A stretch of 64,000 nt of DNA from Halorubrum sp. BV1 (GTDB lineage: Archaea; Halobacteriota; Halobacteria; Halobacteriales; Haloferacaceae): contig NZ_JQKV01000005.1 in NCBI RefSeq assembly GCF_000746205.1, positions 62,001-126,000 of the forward strand. The letters run 5' to 3'. Of this stretch, positions 48,806-57,634 are shown piece by piece. Numbering within the stretch: position 1 is the stretch's first letter; every line of letters begins with the position of its first letter. The translations under genes were made by a program, and so were the position numbers. The notes under the pieces were generated by a model. That model had not been told where the DNA came from. It saw only the letters and a list, made by a program, of their open reading frames with translations, and made no database searches.

Positions 48806-51211
48806 ATGACAGAGAATCCGGACACAGCGGGGGAGACGAGCGGCGGCGGGCAGCGGCGGGAGCTGACCGCTCGCCTCGTCGTCCCCGAGATGGACTGTCC
48901 CTCTTGCGCCCAAAAGGTGGACAAGAGCCTCCAGCGTGTCGACGGCATTACTGACGCCACGCTCCAGCCGACCACCGGCACAGCCAACGTCACGTACGAC
49001 CCTGATCGGACTAGCGAAGCCGACGTCGTCAAGGCGATTGAAGGCGCCGGCTACGAGGTCGTCGGGGGCTCGGACGCCGAGGGCGATGATGAGGACAACC
49101 AGGCGGCCGATGGCGTCGACATCGCACCACCATCGGAGGTCTGGACGAGTCCTCGCGCGAATAAGACGTGGCTCGGCGCGGCGTTCCTCACCGCCGGGCT
49201 CCTCTTCGAGTTCCTCCTCGCAGGACAGAATATCGCCATCGCAAGTGTCCTCGAGTACCCGCTCCACATCGCAGATGTCCTGTTCCTCGGCGCCGTCGCG
49301 GCCAGTGGCATCCCGGTCGTCCGTAGCGGGTACTACTCCGCGAAGAACCGGAGTCTGGACATCGACCTGCTAATGGGGACGGCCATCATCGCAGCGACCG
49401 GCATCGGCTATTTCGTCGAGGCCGCGACGCTGGCTGTCTTGTTCAGTATCGCCGAACTGCTCGAAGACTACGCGATGGACAGGGCGCGAGACTCCCTGCG
49501 TGAGTTGATGGAACTTTCGCCAGAGGAGGCGACCGTCCTTCGCGATGGTGAGGAAGTCACGGTGCCCGCCGACGAAGTGGAGGTGGGCGAGACCGTGGTT
49601 GTTCGCCCCGGTGACAAGATTCCGCTCGACGGGACGGTCATCGAAGGCGAGAGTGCAGTCGACCAGTCGCCGATCACGGGCGAGAGCGTCCCCGTCGACA
49701 AGGCTGCCGGCGACGAAGTGTACGCGGGCAGCATCAACGAGGAAGGATACCTCGAGTTCGAGGCCACTTCGGCCGCCTCGGAGTCGACGCTCTCGCAGAT
49801 CATCGAGATGGTCCAGGGCGCACAGGCGAATAAGACCGAGTCTGAGCAGTTCGTCGACCGCTTCTCCGGCTACTACACACCCCTCGTCGTCGTGCTGGCA
49901 ATCCTGACCGCCGCTATCCCGCCGCTGGTTATCGCTGATCCGGTGTCGGTGGACCTAGCCGGTTACGGGTTCACCTTCGCGGGCGACTGGCAGGCGTGGT
50001 TCATTCGGGGGCTTACTCTGCTGGTGATCGCCTGCCCGTGTGCGTTTGTCATCTCGACCCCAGTCTCCGTGGTGTCGGGGATCACCAGTGCCGCGAAGAA
50101 CGGTGTCCTCATCAAAGGCGGCAACCACCTCGAAGCGATGGGCGAGGTGGACGCCATCGCCCTCGACAAGACTGGTACCCTCACCAAGGGCGAACTCGCG
50201 GTCACGGACGTCGTAGCGCTTGGCGGTACGAACGACGAGACGGTACTCCAGCACGCGGCTGCACTCGAGCAGCGAAGCGAACACCCAATCGCCGAGGCGA
50301 TACTCGAACGCGCCGAAAAGGATGCCGGCGATGACGTGCCGAGTATCGAGAAATTCGAGAGCATCACCGGAAAGGGGATCAGCGCAGACATCGACGGCGA
50401 GACGTACTATGCAGGCAAGCCCGCCCTCTTCGAGGAGTTGGGTTTCGACCTGTCGCACGCCCACCTCCGTGCCGACGGCGGCGCAGTCGCCGAAGTGGCC
50501 CACGAGCAGTGCGAACGCGAGGACTGTGCCGACCTCGAGGACGGCGCGATCTCGCGGTTCGAGAATGAGGGGAAGACGGTCGTCCTCGTCGGCACGGATA
50601 CCGAATTGATCGGCATTATCGCCATTGCCGACGAGGTGCGGCCGGCCGCCGAACGGGCGGTCGCACGGCTGCACGAACTCGGCGTCGCGCACGTCGTGAT
50701 GCTGACCGGCGACAACGAGGGGACGGCCCGTGCGATCGCCGAACAGGTCGGCGTCGACGAGTATCGCGCAGAACTATTGCCCGACGAGAAGGTCGATGCC
50801 GTGGAGGCGTTACAGGCGGAGTACGGCGACGTGGCGATGGTCGGCGACGGCATCAACGACGCGCCCGCGCTGGCGACCGCTGAGGTCGGCATCGCGATGG
50901 GCGCGGCCGGAACGGACACCGCAATCGAGACCGCCGACATCGCGCTGATGGGCGACGACATCAGCAAGCTGCCGTATCTCTACGGGCTGTCGCACACGGC
51001 GAACGGCGTGATCCGCCAGAACATCTGGTCGAGCCTCGGCGTGAAGGCCCTGCTTGCACTCGGCGTCCCGCTGGGACTGGTGAGCGTCGCGGTCGCGGTC
51101 ATCGTCGGCGACATGGGGATGAGCCTCGGCGTCACCGGGAACGCGATGCGGTTGTCACGAATCGCGCCTGAACGCATGGACAGTAAGACTGGCCAAGAAA
51201 CGGGTGCCTGA
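48806..51211 (+). CDS. Heavy-metal P1B ATPase with one HMA domain (Zn/Cd/Pb or Cu exporter)
   Basis: 801-residue ATPase closely related to the pump at 15941 but with only one heavy-metal-associated domain (VVPEMDCPSCAQKVDKSLQR near residue 28) and no His-rich head. Membrane motif IACPCAFVISTPVSVVSG near 409, phosphorylation site LDKTGTLTKGELAVTD near 453, EQRSEHPIAEAI (His-Pro), and GDGINDAPALATAEVGIAMG near 690. A cysteine-bearing insertion (EQCEREDCADLEDGA) lies in the nucleotide-binding region at the same place as in the paralogue, possibly a regulatory metal site. Likely zinc-group by similarity of CPC context. GTG at 48803 is an alternative start. Confidence 0.92.
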   Translation: MTENPDTAGETSGGGQRRELTARLVVPEMDCPSCAQKVDKSLQRVDGITDATLQPTTGTANVTYDPDRTSEADVVKAIEGAGYEVVGGSDAEGDDEDNQAADGVDIAPPSEVWTSPRANKTWLGAAFLTAGLLFEFLLAGQNIAIASVLEYPLHIADVLFLGAVAASGIPVVRSGYYSAKNRSLDIDLLMGTAIIAATGIGYFVEAATLAVLFSIAELLEDYAMDRARDSLRELMELSPEEATVLRDGEEVTVPADEVEVGETVVVRPGDKIPLDGTVIEGESAVDQSPITGESVPVDKAAGDEVYAGSINEEGYLEFEATSAASESTLSQIIEMVQGAQANKTESEQFVDRFSGYYTPLVVVLAILTAAIPPLVIADPVSVDLAGYGFTFAGDWQAWFIRGLTLLVIACPCAFVISTPVSVVSGITSAAKNGVLIKGGNHLEAMGEVDAIALDKTGTLTKGELAVTDVVALGGTNDETVLQHAAALEQRSEHPIAEAILERAEKDAGDDVPSIEKFESITGKGISADIDGETYYAGKPALFEELGFDLSHAHLRADGGAVAEVAHEQCEREDCADLEDGAISRFENEGKTVVLVGTDTELIGIIAIADEVRPAAERAVARLHELGVAHVVMLTGDNEGTARAIAEQVGVDEYRAELLPDEKVDAVEALQAEYGDVAMVGDGINDAPALATAEVGIAMGAAGTDTAIETADIALMGDDISKLPYLYGLSHTANGVIRQNIWSSLGVKALLALGVPLGLVSVAVAVIVGDMGMSLGVTGNAMRLSRIAPERMDSKTGQETGA

Positions 51212-51397
51212 ACCCATGAACACTAGCGAGGAAGGCAGTGCCACCTTATGCAGAACTGTGTCACTCGTCGAACACGAGAGCAACGAGCTCTCTGAACCCC
51301 TTCGGGCAGGTCCAACGAACACGTCGAACTGCTCGAATCCCGTCTCCCGAGAACGGGAACAAGAATAAGGTTACTCCGTTTGAAATCTTCCACAATA

Positions 51398-54187
51398 ATG
51401 AACCCTTTCAATGCGATCCGCGAGTTCGAAGCCGATGGAACGACCTACAAAATGGCCGACCTCACCGTCCTCGAAGAGGAAGGCCTCTGTGAACTTGACA
51501 AACTCCCGGTCAGTATCCGTGTTATGCTTGAATCCGTCCTCCGTAACGCCGACGGGGAGGACATTACCGAGGACGACATCCGGGCCCTCGCTGGCTGGCA
51601 ACCGGACGTTCCCGACGCCGACATCCCGTTCCAGCCGTCCCGGGTTATCCTCCAGGACCTCACCGGCGTCCCCGCCGTTGTAGACCTCGCGGCACTCCGA
51701 TCGGCCGTCGAACGCAAGGACCGCGACCCAACCCTCGTCGAACCCGAAGTCCCCATCGACCTGGTCATCGACCACAGCGTCCAAGTGGACTACTTCGGCA
51801 ACGAGGACGCCTACGAGAAGAACGTCGAACTCGAATACGAGCGCAACAGCGAACGGTACCGGGCGCTGAAGTGGGCGCAAAACGCCTTCGACGACTTCAG
51901 TGTCGTGCCGCCAGGGACGGGTATCGTCCACCAGGTGAATCTGGAGTATCTCGGGCAAGTCGTCCACGAACGCGAGCAGAACGGCGAGAACTGGCTGTTC
52001 CCAGACACCCTCGTCGGGACCGACAGCCACACGCCGATGATTGGTGGCATCGGCGTCGTCGGCTGGGGCGTCGGCGGTATTGAAGCCGAAGCCGCGATGC
52101 TCGGCCAGCCCATCACGATGAACCTCCCCGAGGTTGTCGGCGTGAAACTCACAGGTGAACTCCCCGAGGGTGCGACGGCGACTGACCTCGTACTGCACGT
52201 CACCGAACTGCTGCGGGATGTCGGTGTTGTCGATCGATTCGTTGAGTTCTATGGGCCCGCCGTGGAGACGCTGACTGTTCCTGATCGGGCGACAATCGCG
52301 AATATGGCGCCCGAGCAGGGCTCGACCATCAGCATGTTCCCCGTCGACGAGGCCACCTTGGACTACCTCGAACTGACGGGCCGCGACGAGGACCACATCG
52401 AGCTCGTCCGAAAGTATCTGGACGCCCAGGGGCTGTTCGGTGAGCAGAACCCCGAGTACACCGAGACGGTCGAACTGGACCTCTCGACCGTGACGCCGAG
52501 TCTCGCCGGCCCCAAGAAACCCCAGTCCCGCGTCGAGATGGGTGACATGCGAACCCACTTCCGGGAATTACTCCACGGCGAGTTCGAGGACGAACTCGAC
52601 GACGCTGACGAGGAGGCGCTGGCCCGGTGGCTCGGTGAGAGCGACCAATCGATGGGGCAGACCGACGGCGGCAAGGCGGTCGTGGACACCGGTCGAGACC
52701 GCCCCGACCTCGACCCTCTCACGAAGCGCGCCTCCGTGAATATCGACGGCAACGACGTCGAAATCGGGCACGGGAGCGTCGTCGTTAGCGCCATCACCAG
52801 CTGTACCAACACGTCGAATCCCTCCGTGATGCTGGCAGCCGGGCTCCTGGCGAAAAACGCCGTCGAGCGTGGCCTCGACGTCCCGGACTACGTTAAAACA
52901 AGCCTCGCGCCCGGCAGCCGCGTCGTCACCCAGTACCTCGAAGCATCGGGGCTGTTGCCATACCTCGAAGACCTGGGTTACAACGTCGTGGGCTACGGCT
53001 GTACGACCTGCATCGGGAACGCAGGGCCGCTCCCGGAGCCGATCGAGACCGCTATCGACGAACACGACCTCTGGACGACGAGCGTACTCTCCGGGAATCG
53101 GAACTTCGAGGCGCGCATCCATCCAAAAGTGCGCGCGAACTACCTCGCCAGCCCGCCGCTGGTGGTGGCGTACGGGCTCGCTGGGCGGATGGACATCGAT
53201 CTGGAGCACGACCCGCTGGGGTACGATGACGACGGAAACCCAGTCTATCTGGCGGACCTCTGGCCAGACAGCGACGAGATCCACGAAGCCGTCCACGACT
53301 TCGTCGACCCGTCGATGTTCGAGGAGAAGTACGCCGAAGTGTTCGAAGGCGACGAGCGATGGGACGCGCTGGAGGCCCCGACCGGCGAGGTCTACGAGTG
53401 GGACGAGGACTCGACATACATCCGGGAGCCGCCGTTCTTCAAAGATTTCCCGCTGGAGAAACCCGGCGTCTCTAACGTCGAGGATGCACGGTGTCTGCTA
53501 ACGCTGGGTGACACGGTTACGACTGACCACATCAGTCCTGCCGGGCCGTTCGGGACGGATCAGCCGGCCGGCCAGTGGCTGATGGACCACGGTGTCGAGC
53601 CCCACGAGTTCAACACGTACGGTGCCCGCCGGGGTAACCACGAGGTGATGATGCGGGGCACGTTCGCCAACGTCCGCATCGAGAATCAGATGCTCGACGA
53701 CGTCGAGGGCGGGTACACCATCCACCATCCGACTGGTGAGCAGACGACCGTGTTCGAGGCCAGCCAGCGGTACCGCGAGGAGGGAACTCCACTCGTCGTG
53801 ATGGCGGGCGAGGAGTTCGGGACTGGGTCGAGCCGTGACTGGGCGGCGAAGGGGACCGACCTTCTCGGTGTTCGTGCGACCATCGCGGAAAGCTACGAGC
53901 GCATCTATCGGGACAATCTCGTCGGAATGGGTGTGTTGCCGTTGCAGTTCCAGGACGGTGACTCCTGGGAGGCGCTTGGATTGGACGGGTCAGAGGTCTA
54001 CACGATCTACGGGTTGGACGACGAGTTGGAGCCGATGGCCGAGTTGACGGTGACTGCGGAGCGGTCGGACGGGTCGTCGGTTGAGTTCCCGGTGACGGCC
54101 CAGGTGGGCACACCTGCCGGGGTGCGATACATCGAACACGGCGGCATCCTACACTACGTCCTTCGACAGCTGCTAACCGAATCGTGA
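51398..54187 (+). CDS. acnA: Aconitate hydratase (aconitase)
   Basis: 929-residue TCA-cycle enzyme that interconverts citrate and isocitrate. Length and order are those of AcnA/IRP-type aconitases: DLTGVPAVVDLAALRSAVER, GTDSHTPMIGGIGVVGWGVG, the iron-sulfur ligands in SAITSCTNTSNPSVMLAAG (about residue 466) and YGCTTCIGNAGPL (about 534-537), and the C-terminal swivel domain with GEEFGTGSSRDWAAKGTDLL (about 810). The three cluster cysteines are all present. An alternative start at 51380 adds six residues. It is a housekeeping enzyme between heavy-metal and plasmid-like genes, so either this is chromosome or the replicon carries essential genes. Confidence 0.97.
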   Translation: MNPFNAIREFEADGTTYKMADLTVLEEEGLCELDKLPVSIRVMLESVLRNADGEDITEDDIRALAGWQPDVPDADIPFQPSRVILQDLTGVPAVVDLAALRSAVERKDRDPTLVEPEVPIDLVIDHSVQVDYFGNEDAYEKNVELEYERNSERYRALKWAQNAFDDFSVVPPGTGIVHQVNLEYLGQVVHEREQNGENWLFPDTLVGTDSHTPMIGGIGVVGWGVGGIEAEAAMLGQPITMNLPEVVGVKLTGELPEGATATDLVLHVTELLRDVGVVDRFVEFYGPAVETLTVPDRATIANMAPEQGSTISMFPVDEATLDYLELTGRDEDHIELVRKYLDAQGLFGEQNPEYTETVELDLSTVTPSLAGPKKPQSRVEMGDMRTHFRELLHGEFEDELDDADEEALARWLGESDQSMGQTDGGKAVVDTGRDRPDLDPLTKRASVNIDGNDVEIGHGSVVVSAITSCTNTSNPSVMLAAGLLAKNAVERGLDVPDYVKTSLAPGSRVVTQYLEASGLLPYLEDLGYNVVGYGCTTCIGNAGPLPEPIETAIDEHDLWTTSVLSGNRNFEARIHPKVRANYLASPPLVVAYGLAGRMDIDLEHDPLGYDDDGNPVYLADLWPDSDEIHEAVHDFVDPSMFEEKYAEVFEGDERWDALEAPTGEVYEWDEDSTYIREPPFFKDFPLEKPGVSNVEDARCLLTLGDTVTTDHISPAGPFGTDQPAGQWLMDHGVEPHEFNTYGARRGNHEVMMRGTFANVRIENQMLDDVEGGYTIHHPTGEQTTVFEASQRYREEGTPLVVMAGEEFGTGSSRDWAAKGTDLLGVRATIAESYERIYRDNLVGMGVLPLQFQDGDSWEALGLDGSEVYTIYGLDDELEPMAELTVTAERSDGSSVEFPVTAQVGTPAGVRYIEHGGILHYVLRQLLTES

Positions 54188-54498
54188 CGCTTTCAAAGTG
54201 TCTCCTCGACCAGTAAGATCGCGAATTTCCGATTCCGTCGCTCGGAATTAGCGTAGCCCTCTGAAACGGCACACCGTGTTTTGTGCGTGAATACATATCA
54301 AGAGTGTTTCCAGTTCAATCAACGGTAAAATGACCATCGTAGCTTTCACACCCGATGCCGTAGCGATCACCGTCGAGTGGGCGAACAATATCCTGTGATC
54401 GAGTGAGGCCAGAGTTGTTTATTCCGCGCCGGTGATGGGTGCCGGCGCAGCTGGAGCGACCAACGACACCCGTGCGTCGGCGTTTCGAGGTGTCCAAG
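54188..54498. other. Intergenic stretch after aconitase
   Basis: About 310 bases. A 22-codon frame (54330-54398, MTIVAFTPDAVAITVEW) is too short to support. The right end carries a TTGTTTATTC promoter-like stretch (54414-54423) and then the G-rich-loop hairpin at 54426-54448. Confidence 0.45.
54426..54448 (+). promoter_or_regulatory. G-rich-loop hairpin upstream of 54499
   Basis: GCGCCGG (54426-54432) pairs perfectly with CCGGCGC (54442-54448) around the loop TGATGGGTG. The nine-base loop is identical to that ahead of the TFB gene at 44151 while every stem position has changed in a paired way. It ends 50 bases before the start codon. Confidence 0.7.
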
Positions 54499-54990
54499 AT
54501 GCATATGGTGATATACGCACTCGTAGAGGCATCGACGCACGACGACGCGCTGTCCACCGGAAAGTCGGTGTTCGACCGCCTGGTCGGCGCGGACCCACAC
54601 GCCGGCGCCGTCTTCGATTACTATGTGACCTTCGACGAGGAGGACACGTCCGTTGCGGGGAAGGCACGATGGGGGGGGTTGCCGACGGCAGCCCCCGTCG
54701 ACTCCGATGACGGCCAAGACCTGCTCGAGTGTGGCTGGGAGGCGACGAAGGAGGAATTCGAGCGTAATCTCGACCGGGTGAAGGAGGCCATCGACGAGCT
54801 CTCCGACGAGGAGATCATGCGCGACGAGGACCTCGCCCGGCACGCCTTCCACCAGGTCGGTGCGTACGACGGCCCGACGATCTTCCTGTACACCGAACAC
54901 GGAACCGGCATTCGCCACCGTGGACAGTTGGACCGACTCCTCGAGGAGAATGAAGAGCTCTGGATCGTGCCCGCTGACGTCCACTTCTAA
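54499..54990 (+). CDS. Hypothetical protein, haloarchaeal accessory family
   Basis: 163-residue acidic protein starting MHMVIYALVEASTHDDALST. Conserved-looking segments: FDYYVTFDEEDTSVAGKARW, LECGWEATKEEFERNLDRVK, DLARHAFHQVGAYDGPTIFL and YTEHGTGIRHRGQLDRLLEE, ending ELWIVPADVHF. I recall this family on haloarchaeal plasmids, near the zinc-ribbon protein that follows here, with no known function. The upstream GTG at 54439 would lie inside the hairpin and gives a basic extension, so ATG 54499 is preferred. Three bases separate it from the next gene. Confidence 0.75.
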   Translation: MHMVIYALVEASTHDDALSTGKSVFDRLVGADPHAGAVFDYYVTFDEEDTSVAGKARWGGLPTAAPVDSDDGQDLLECGWEATKEEFERNLDRVKEAIDELSDEEIMRDEDLARHAFHQVGAYDGPTIFLYTEHGTGIRHRGQLDRLLEENEELWIVPADVHF

Positions 54991-54993
54991 CCA

Positions 54994-55359
54994 ATGCCTC
55001 GCATCACCAACTGGCGACGCGAGAGCCGCTCGCCGATGCTCGCGTATCGGAACATCGAGACCGGTGCGCGAGCCGTCCTGCACCGAGCGCCGGACTCCTA
55101 CCGGTACAAGTGGCGCGGAGCAATCATCGTCGACGGCTACCCGGTCTGGTCGCGAGGATACAAGACGAAGGACGCGACGTCATTCCGTGACGAACTCCGG
55201 GAGCGGCCCGCACCGGACCTCAACTGCCCGGAGTGTCCGAACGACGACGTTCGCGTCGGCGAGAAGGCGGCAGACGGGGCGAAAGTCCAGCGGTGGTACG
55301 ACTGCCCCGACTGTGGGTACGAAGCCCCCTCTCGCATCGTCTACGGCGCCGAGCGGTGA
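54994..55359 (+). CDS. Zinc-ribbon hypothetical protein
   Basis: 121-residue protein. The N-terminal half (MLAYRNIETGARAVLHRAPD; YRYKWRGAIIVDGYPVWSRG) is beta-rich; the C-terminal half is a zinc ribbon, CPECPNDDVRVGEKAADG with RWYDCPDCGYEAPSRIVYG. The ribbon resembles those of TFIIS or rubrerythrin-type domains and suggests binding to RNA, DNA or polymerase. Cotranscribed with the gene before it. Function unknown. Confidence 0.78.
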   Translation: MPRITNWRRESRSPMLAYRNIETGARAVLHRAPDSYRYKWRGAIIVDGYPVWSRGYKTKDATSFRDELRERPAPDLNCPECPNDDVRVGEKAADGAKVQRWYDCPDCGYEAPSRIVYGAER

Positions 55360-55388
55360 GTGGATGAGCGCTGGGCGCTGTTTTTCGG

Positions 55389-55411
55389 CCGGGCACGAGG
55401 TGGTGGCCCGG
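55389..55411 (+). promoter_or_regulatory. G-rich-loop hairpin upstream of 55433
   Basis: CCGGGC (55389-55394) pairs perfectly with GCCCGG (55406-55411) around the loop ACGAGGTGGTG. It begins 30 bases after one stop and ends 21 bases before the next start codon. The loop carries GAGGTG, a Shine-Dalgarno-like hexamer, inside the closed hairpin. Confidence 0.65.
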
Positions 55412-55432
55412 TACAACCGGGTGAGTCAACCA

Positions 55433-55828
55433 ATGACCCTCGAAGTACTAGATCGACACAGTGAGGCACTGTTCGAGTTCCTCTGGTGTCCCGTCTGCGG
55501 GCAGGAGGTCTTCACTCACATCCCCTTCGAGGGGGTGTTCTGCAAGAACTGCAACACCCAGGTCGAACTCCAAGAATCCCGAGAAACACGCGGTTACGAG
55601 GAGGCCGTGCTCGCCTGCTTCGATACAACCACGACCTGGAACCTCCACGTCGACGAGAAACTGCGTCGCGACCTGCCTGATGGGTCGGCCCGCGTGAAGA
55701 TCCTCTGCTCACCGGGCGCCTACAAGGTCGACTGGTGGAGTCCAGAGCCGGGTGAGGACTGGGAACCTGTCGAGCGCGGCGAGTTCGACGACGTCGAGGA
55801 ACCATCAGAGGTGTCACATTTGGCGTAG
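55433..55828 (+). CDS. Zinc-binding hypothetical protein
   Basis: 131-residue protein: MTLEVLDRHSEALFEFLWCP, with CPVCGQEV and CKNCNTQVELQ forming a zinc ribbon in the first 45 residues, then a beta domain (YEEAVLACFDTTTTWNLHVD; ARVKILCSPGAYKVDWWSPE) and an acidic tail. The ATG at 55433 follows GAGTCAACCA; the longer frame opening at 54860 overlaps two real genes and is not used. Family probably shared with the preceding small plasmid-type genes; no function known. Confidence 0.75.
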   Translation: MTLEVLDRHSEALFEFLWCPVCGQEVFTHIPFEGVFCKNCNTQVELQESRETRGYEEAVLACFDTTTTWNLHVDEKLRRDLPDGSARVKILCSPGAYKVDWWSPEPGEDWEPVERGEFDDVEEPSEVSHLA

Positions 55829-55973
55829 TGGTTTAGTTGTAACCCTCAGTCGGTGATAGGTGTCAGCGACTCTGCTGCATGGAGGATGCGTACCTGCTAT
55901 TTCACCCACTATCTATATTCGCGCTGAGTATCCCAGAAAATAGTTCGACTCGTACACACCGTGGGCGTCCGAG

Positions 55974-56117
55974 TCAGGTTCGATGGGTGTCCAGAATCAA
56001 CGCTCTGACGATGAAGATGAACACGAGTACGACGACGAGTATAGCGCCCCACACGAGTACCGAAAAGCCGGTCGGACCGATCGCAAGACCGAACACAGCC
56101 ATGACCGACGGGGTCAT
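55974..56117 (-). CDS. Tiny membrane partner of the sodium/solute symporter
   Basis: 47-residue protein: MTPSVMAVFGLAIGPTGFSV, then LVWGAILVVVLVFIFIVRAL and a short polar end. One or two membrane helices. The ATG overlaps the symporter stop (ATGA on the minus strand), so it is made with the transporter; small accessory subunits of this kind accompany many archaeal and bacterial SSS-family symporters. It is too short for most gene finders. Confidence 0.7.
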   Translation of the reverse strand: MTPSVMAVFGLAIGPTGFSVLVWGAILVVVLVFIFIVRALILDTHRT

Positions 56118-57634
56118 TGGTTTTCCCCCCCGTTCGGACCCCCATCGGCGACCGGTTCATCCAAGCTCCGGATATCACGATCCACGCTGGAGAGGTCGAC
56201 GTCGGCGTCCCAGAGGGCAATAGCGAGAATCGTCCCGCCGGTTGACACGACAGTCGCCCCGACAAAAGCGGGTAGAAACTCGGGTGCGGGCAGCAGCGGG
56301 CCAAGCCTCGGAATCGACGCGACCGGTCCACGCAGGAGCGGGAAGTAGGCGACACCGACCACAAGCCCACCCAGACTCGAGACAATAGCCCCGGCTCCTG
56401 AAAGCCGCTCGGAATACAGGCCGGCGAGAAACGGGACAAAAATCCCAGCCGCGAGCAGGTCTGCCGTCAGGAACAGTTCAAGCACGCTATACCCTTGCGA
56501 ACCGATGACGATCGCCCCGATCCCGACGATCCCGGTCAAGACGCGACCGCCCACCCACAACGCCCGCTGGGTTGGCTGATCGAGCAACCGCGCGAGATCG
56601 GCAGTAACGACGCTCGCGATGGCATTGAACATCGTGTCCGCGGAACTCATCACGAGCAGGACCGCAAGGACGACGACCGTGAGCGTTACCCAACTCGGGA
56701 AGGCTGACTCGAGGACGAGGAAGAACGCGATGCTGGCACCGCCGGATTCGGTCAGCCCGAGAGCGGCCGCAGCGATACCGAACAACCCAGCTAGTAGAAT
56801 CATCGGGGTGACTGCGACGGCCGCGACGCCGAATCCCCACCGAAGCGACGATTCGCCGTTGGCAGCGTAGACGCGCTGCCACATTCCCTGGTTCAACATA
56901 TTCGCACCGAGGATGGCGAAGGCAACGTACACGCCGAACGTGAGCCCGGGCCCGAACGTCGGATCCAGCAATGGCGCGTCCGCAGCGATCGCTGCAGCGT
57001 GTATTTCGGCGGTTCCACCCAACGCAAGCACGGCGCCACCGAAACCGAGGGCGAGCAGCGGGAGCAGGACGAGCGTCTGGACGGTATCGGTGACGATGCT
57101 CGCCACGAGTCCCCCATACGCCGTGTAGATCAAGACGAATCCGCCTACGAGCAGGGCCGTCTGCCACTGGGGGATCCCGATGACGAGTGAGAGGGCGCCG
57201 GCAATCCCCGTCATCTCGGCCGCGAGGAAGATGAACATGTAGAACACGGACACGACGAGCACGAACAGGTACATTCCGGTCCCGAAGCGAGCGTACGCGA
57301 ATTCGGTGAGTGAGTGGCCGGCCGGAACAATGGCACGGATGCGTGTGCCAACCGGAATGAACAGGAGGAGCGGAACCGCACTCCCGATTGCGTATCCGAG
57401 GATGGCCGGGAGCCCGCCGAAGGCGGCCCCGGCCTCGGCAGGGCTGAACAGTATCCAGACGCCCATCATCGACGCGATGATCGTAGCGGTGAGGGTTCCG
57501 GGACCGGCTGAGTCGCGGGCGGAAATATAATCCTCGACGGATCGGACCCGGCCGCGAGCCGCTAATAGGCCGAAAGCGGTAACGGTCAGTACTGTGAGCA
57601 CGACAGCGGTGAGTGCGACAGCTGTTGAAACCAT
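56114..57634 (-). CDS. Sodium/solute symporter (SSS family), probable thiamine-precursor transporter
   Basis: 506-residue transporter with about 13 helices. SSS features: the opening RVRSVEDYISARDSAGPG, then MMGVWILFSPAEAGAAFGGL, GHSLTEFAYARFGTGMYLFV, YTAYGGLVASIVTDTVQTLV and VLLVMSSADTMFNAIASVVT (sodium-site region). The start ATG overlaps the tenA stop (TAATG). Downstream of two TenA genes, the likely cargo is a pyrimidine precursor or degradation product of thiamine; that is inference from the operon. The C-terminus is hydrophilic and acidic. Confidence 0.9.
   Translation of the reverse strand: MVSTAVALTAVVLTVLTVTAFGLLAARGRVRSVEDYISARDSAGPGTLTATIIASMMGVWILFSPAEAGAAFGGLPAILGYAIGSAVPLLLFIPVGTRIRAIVPAGHSLTEFAYARFGTGMYLFVLVVSVFYMFIFLAAEMTGIAGALSLVIGIPQWQTALLVGGFVLIYTAYGGLVASIVTDTVQTLVLLPLLALGFGGAVLALGGTAEIHAAAIAADAPLLDPTFGPGLTFGVYVAFAILGANMLNQGMWQRVYAANGESSLRWGFGVAAVAVTPMILLAGLFGIAAAALGLTESGGASIAFFLVLESAFPSWVTLTVVVLAVLLVMSSADTMFNAIASVVTADLARLLDQPTQRALWVGGRVLTGIVGIGAIVIGSQGYSVLELFLTADLLAAGIFVPFLAGLYSERLSGAGAIVSSLGGLVVGVAYFPLLRGPVASIPRLGPLLPAPEFLPAFVGATVVSTGGTILAIALWDADVDLSSVDRDIRSLDEPVADGGPNGGENQ

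Noticed and set aside
51371..52558. 395-codon open frame on the minus strand
   Set aside because: Antisense shadow of aconitase; no start region or motif, composition explained by the real gene.
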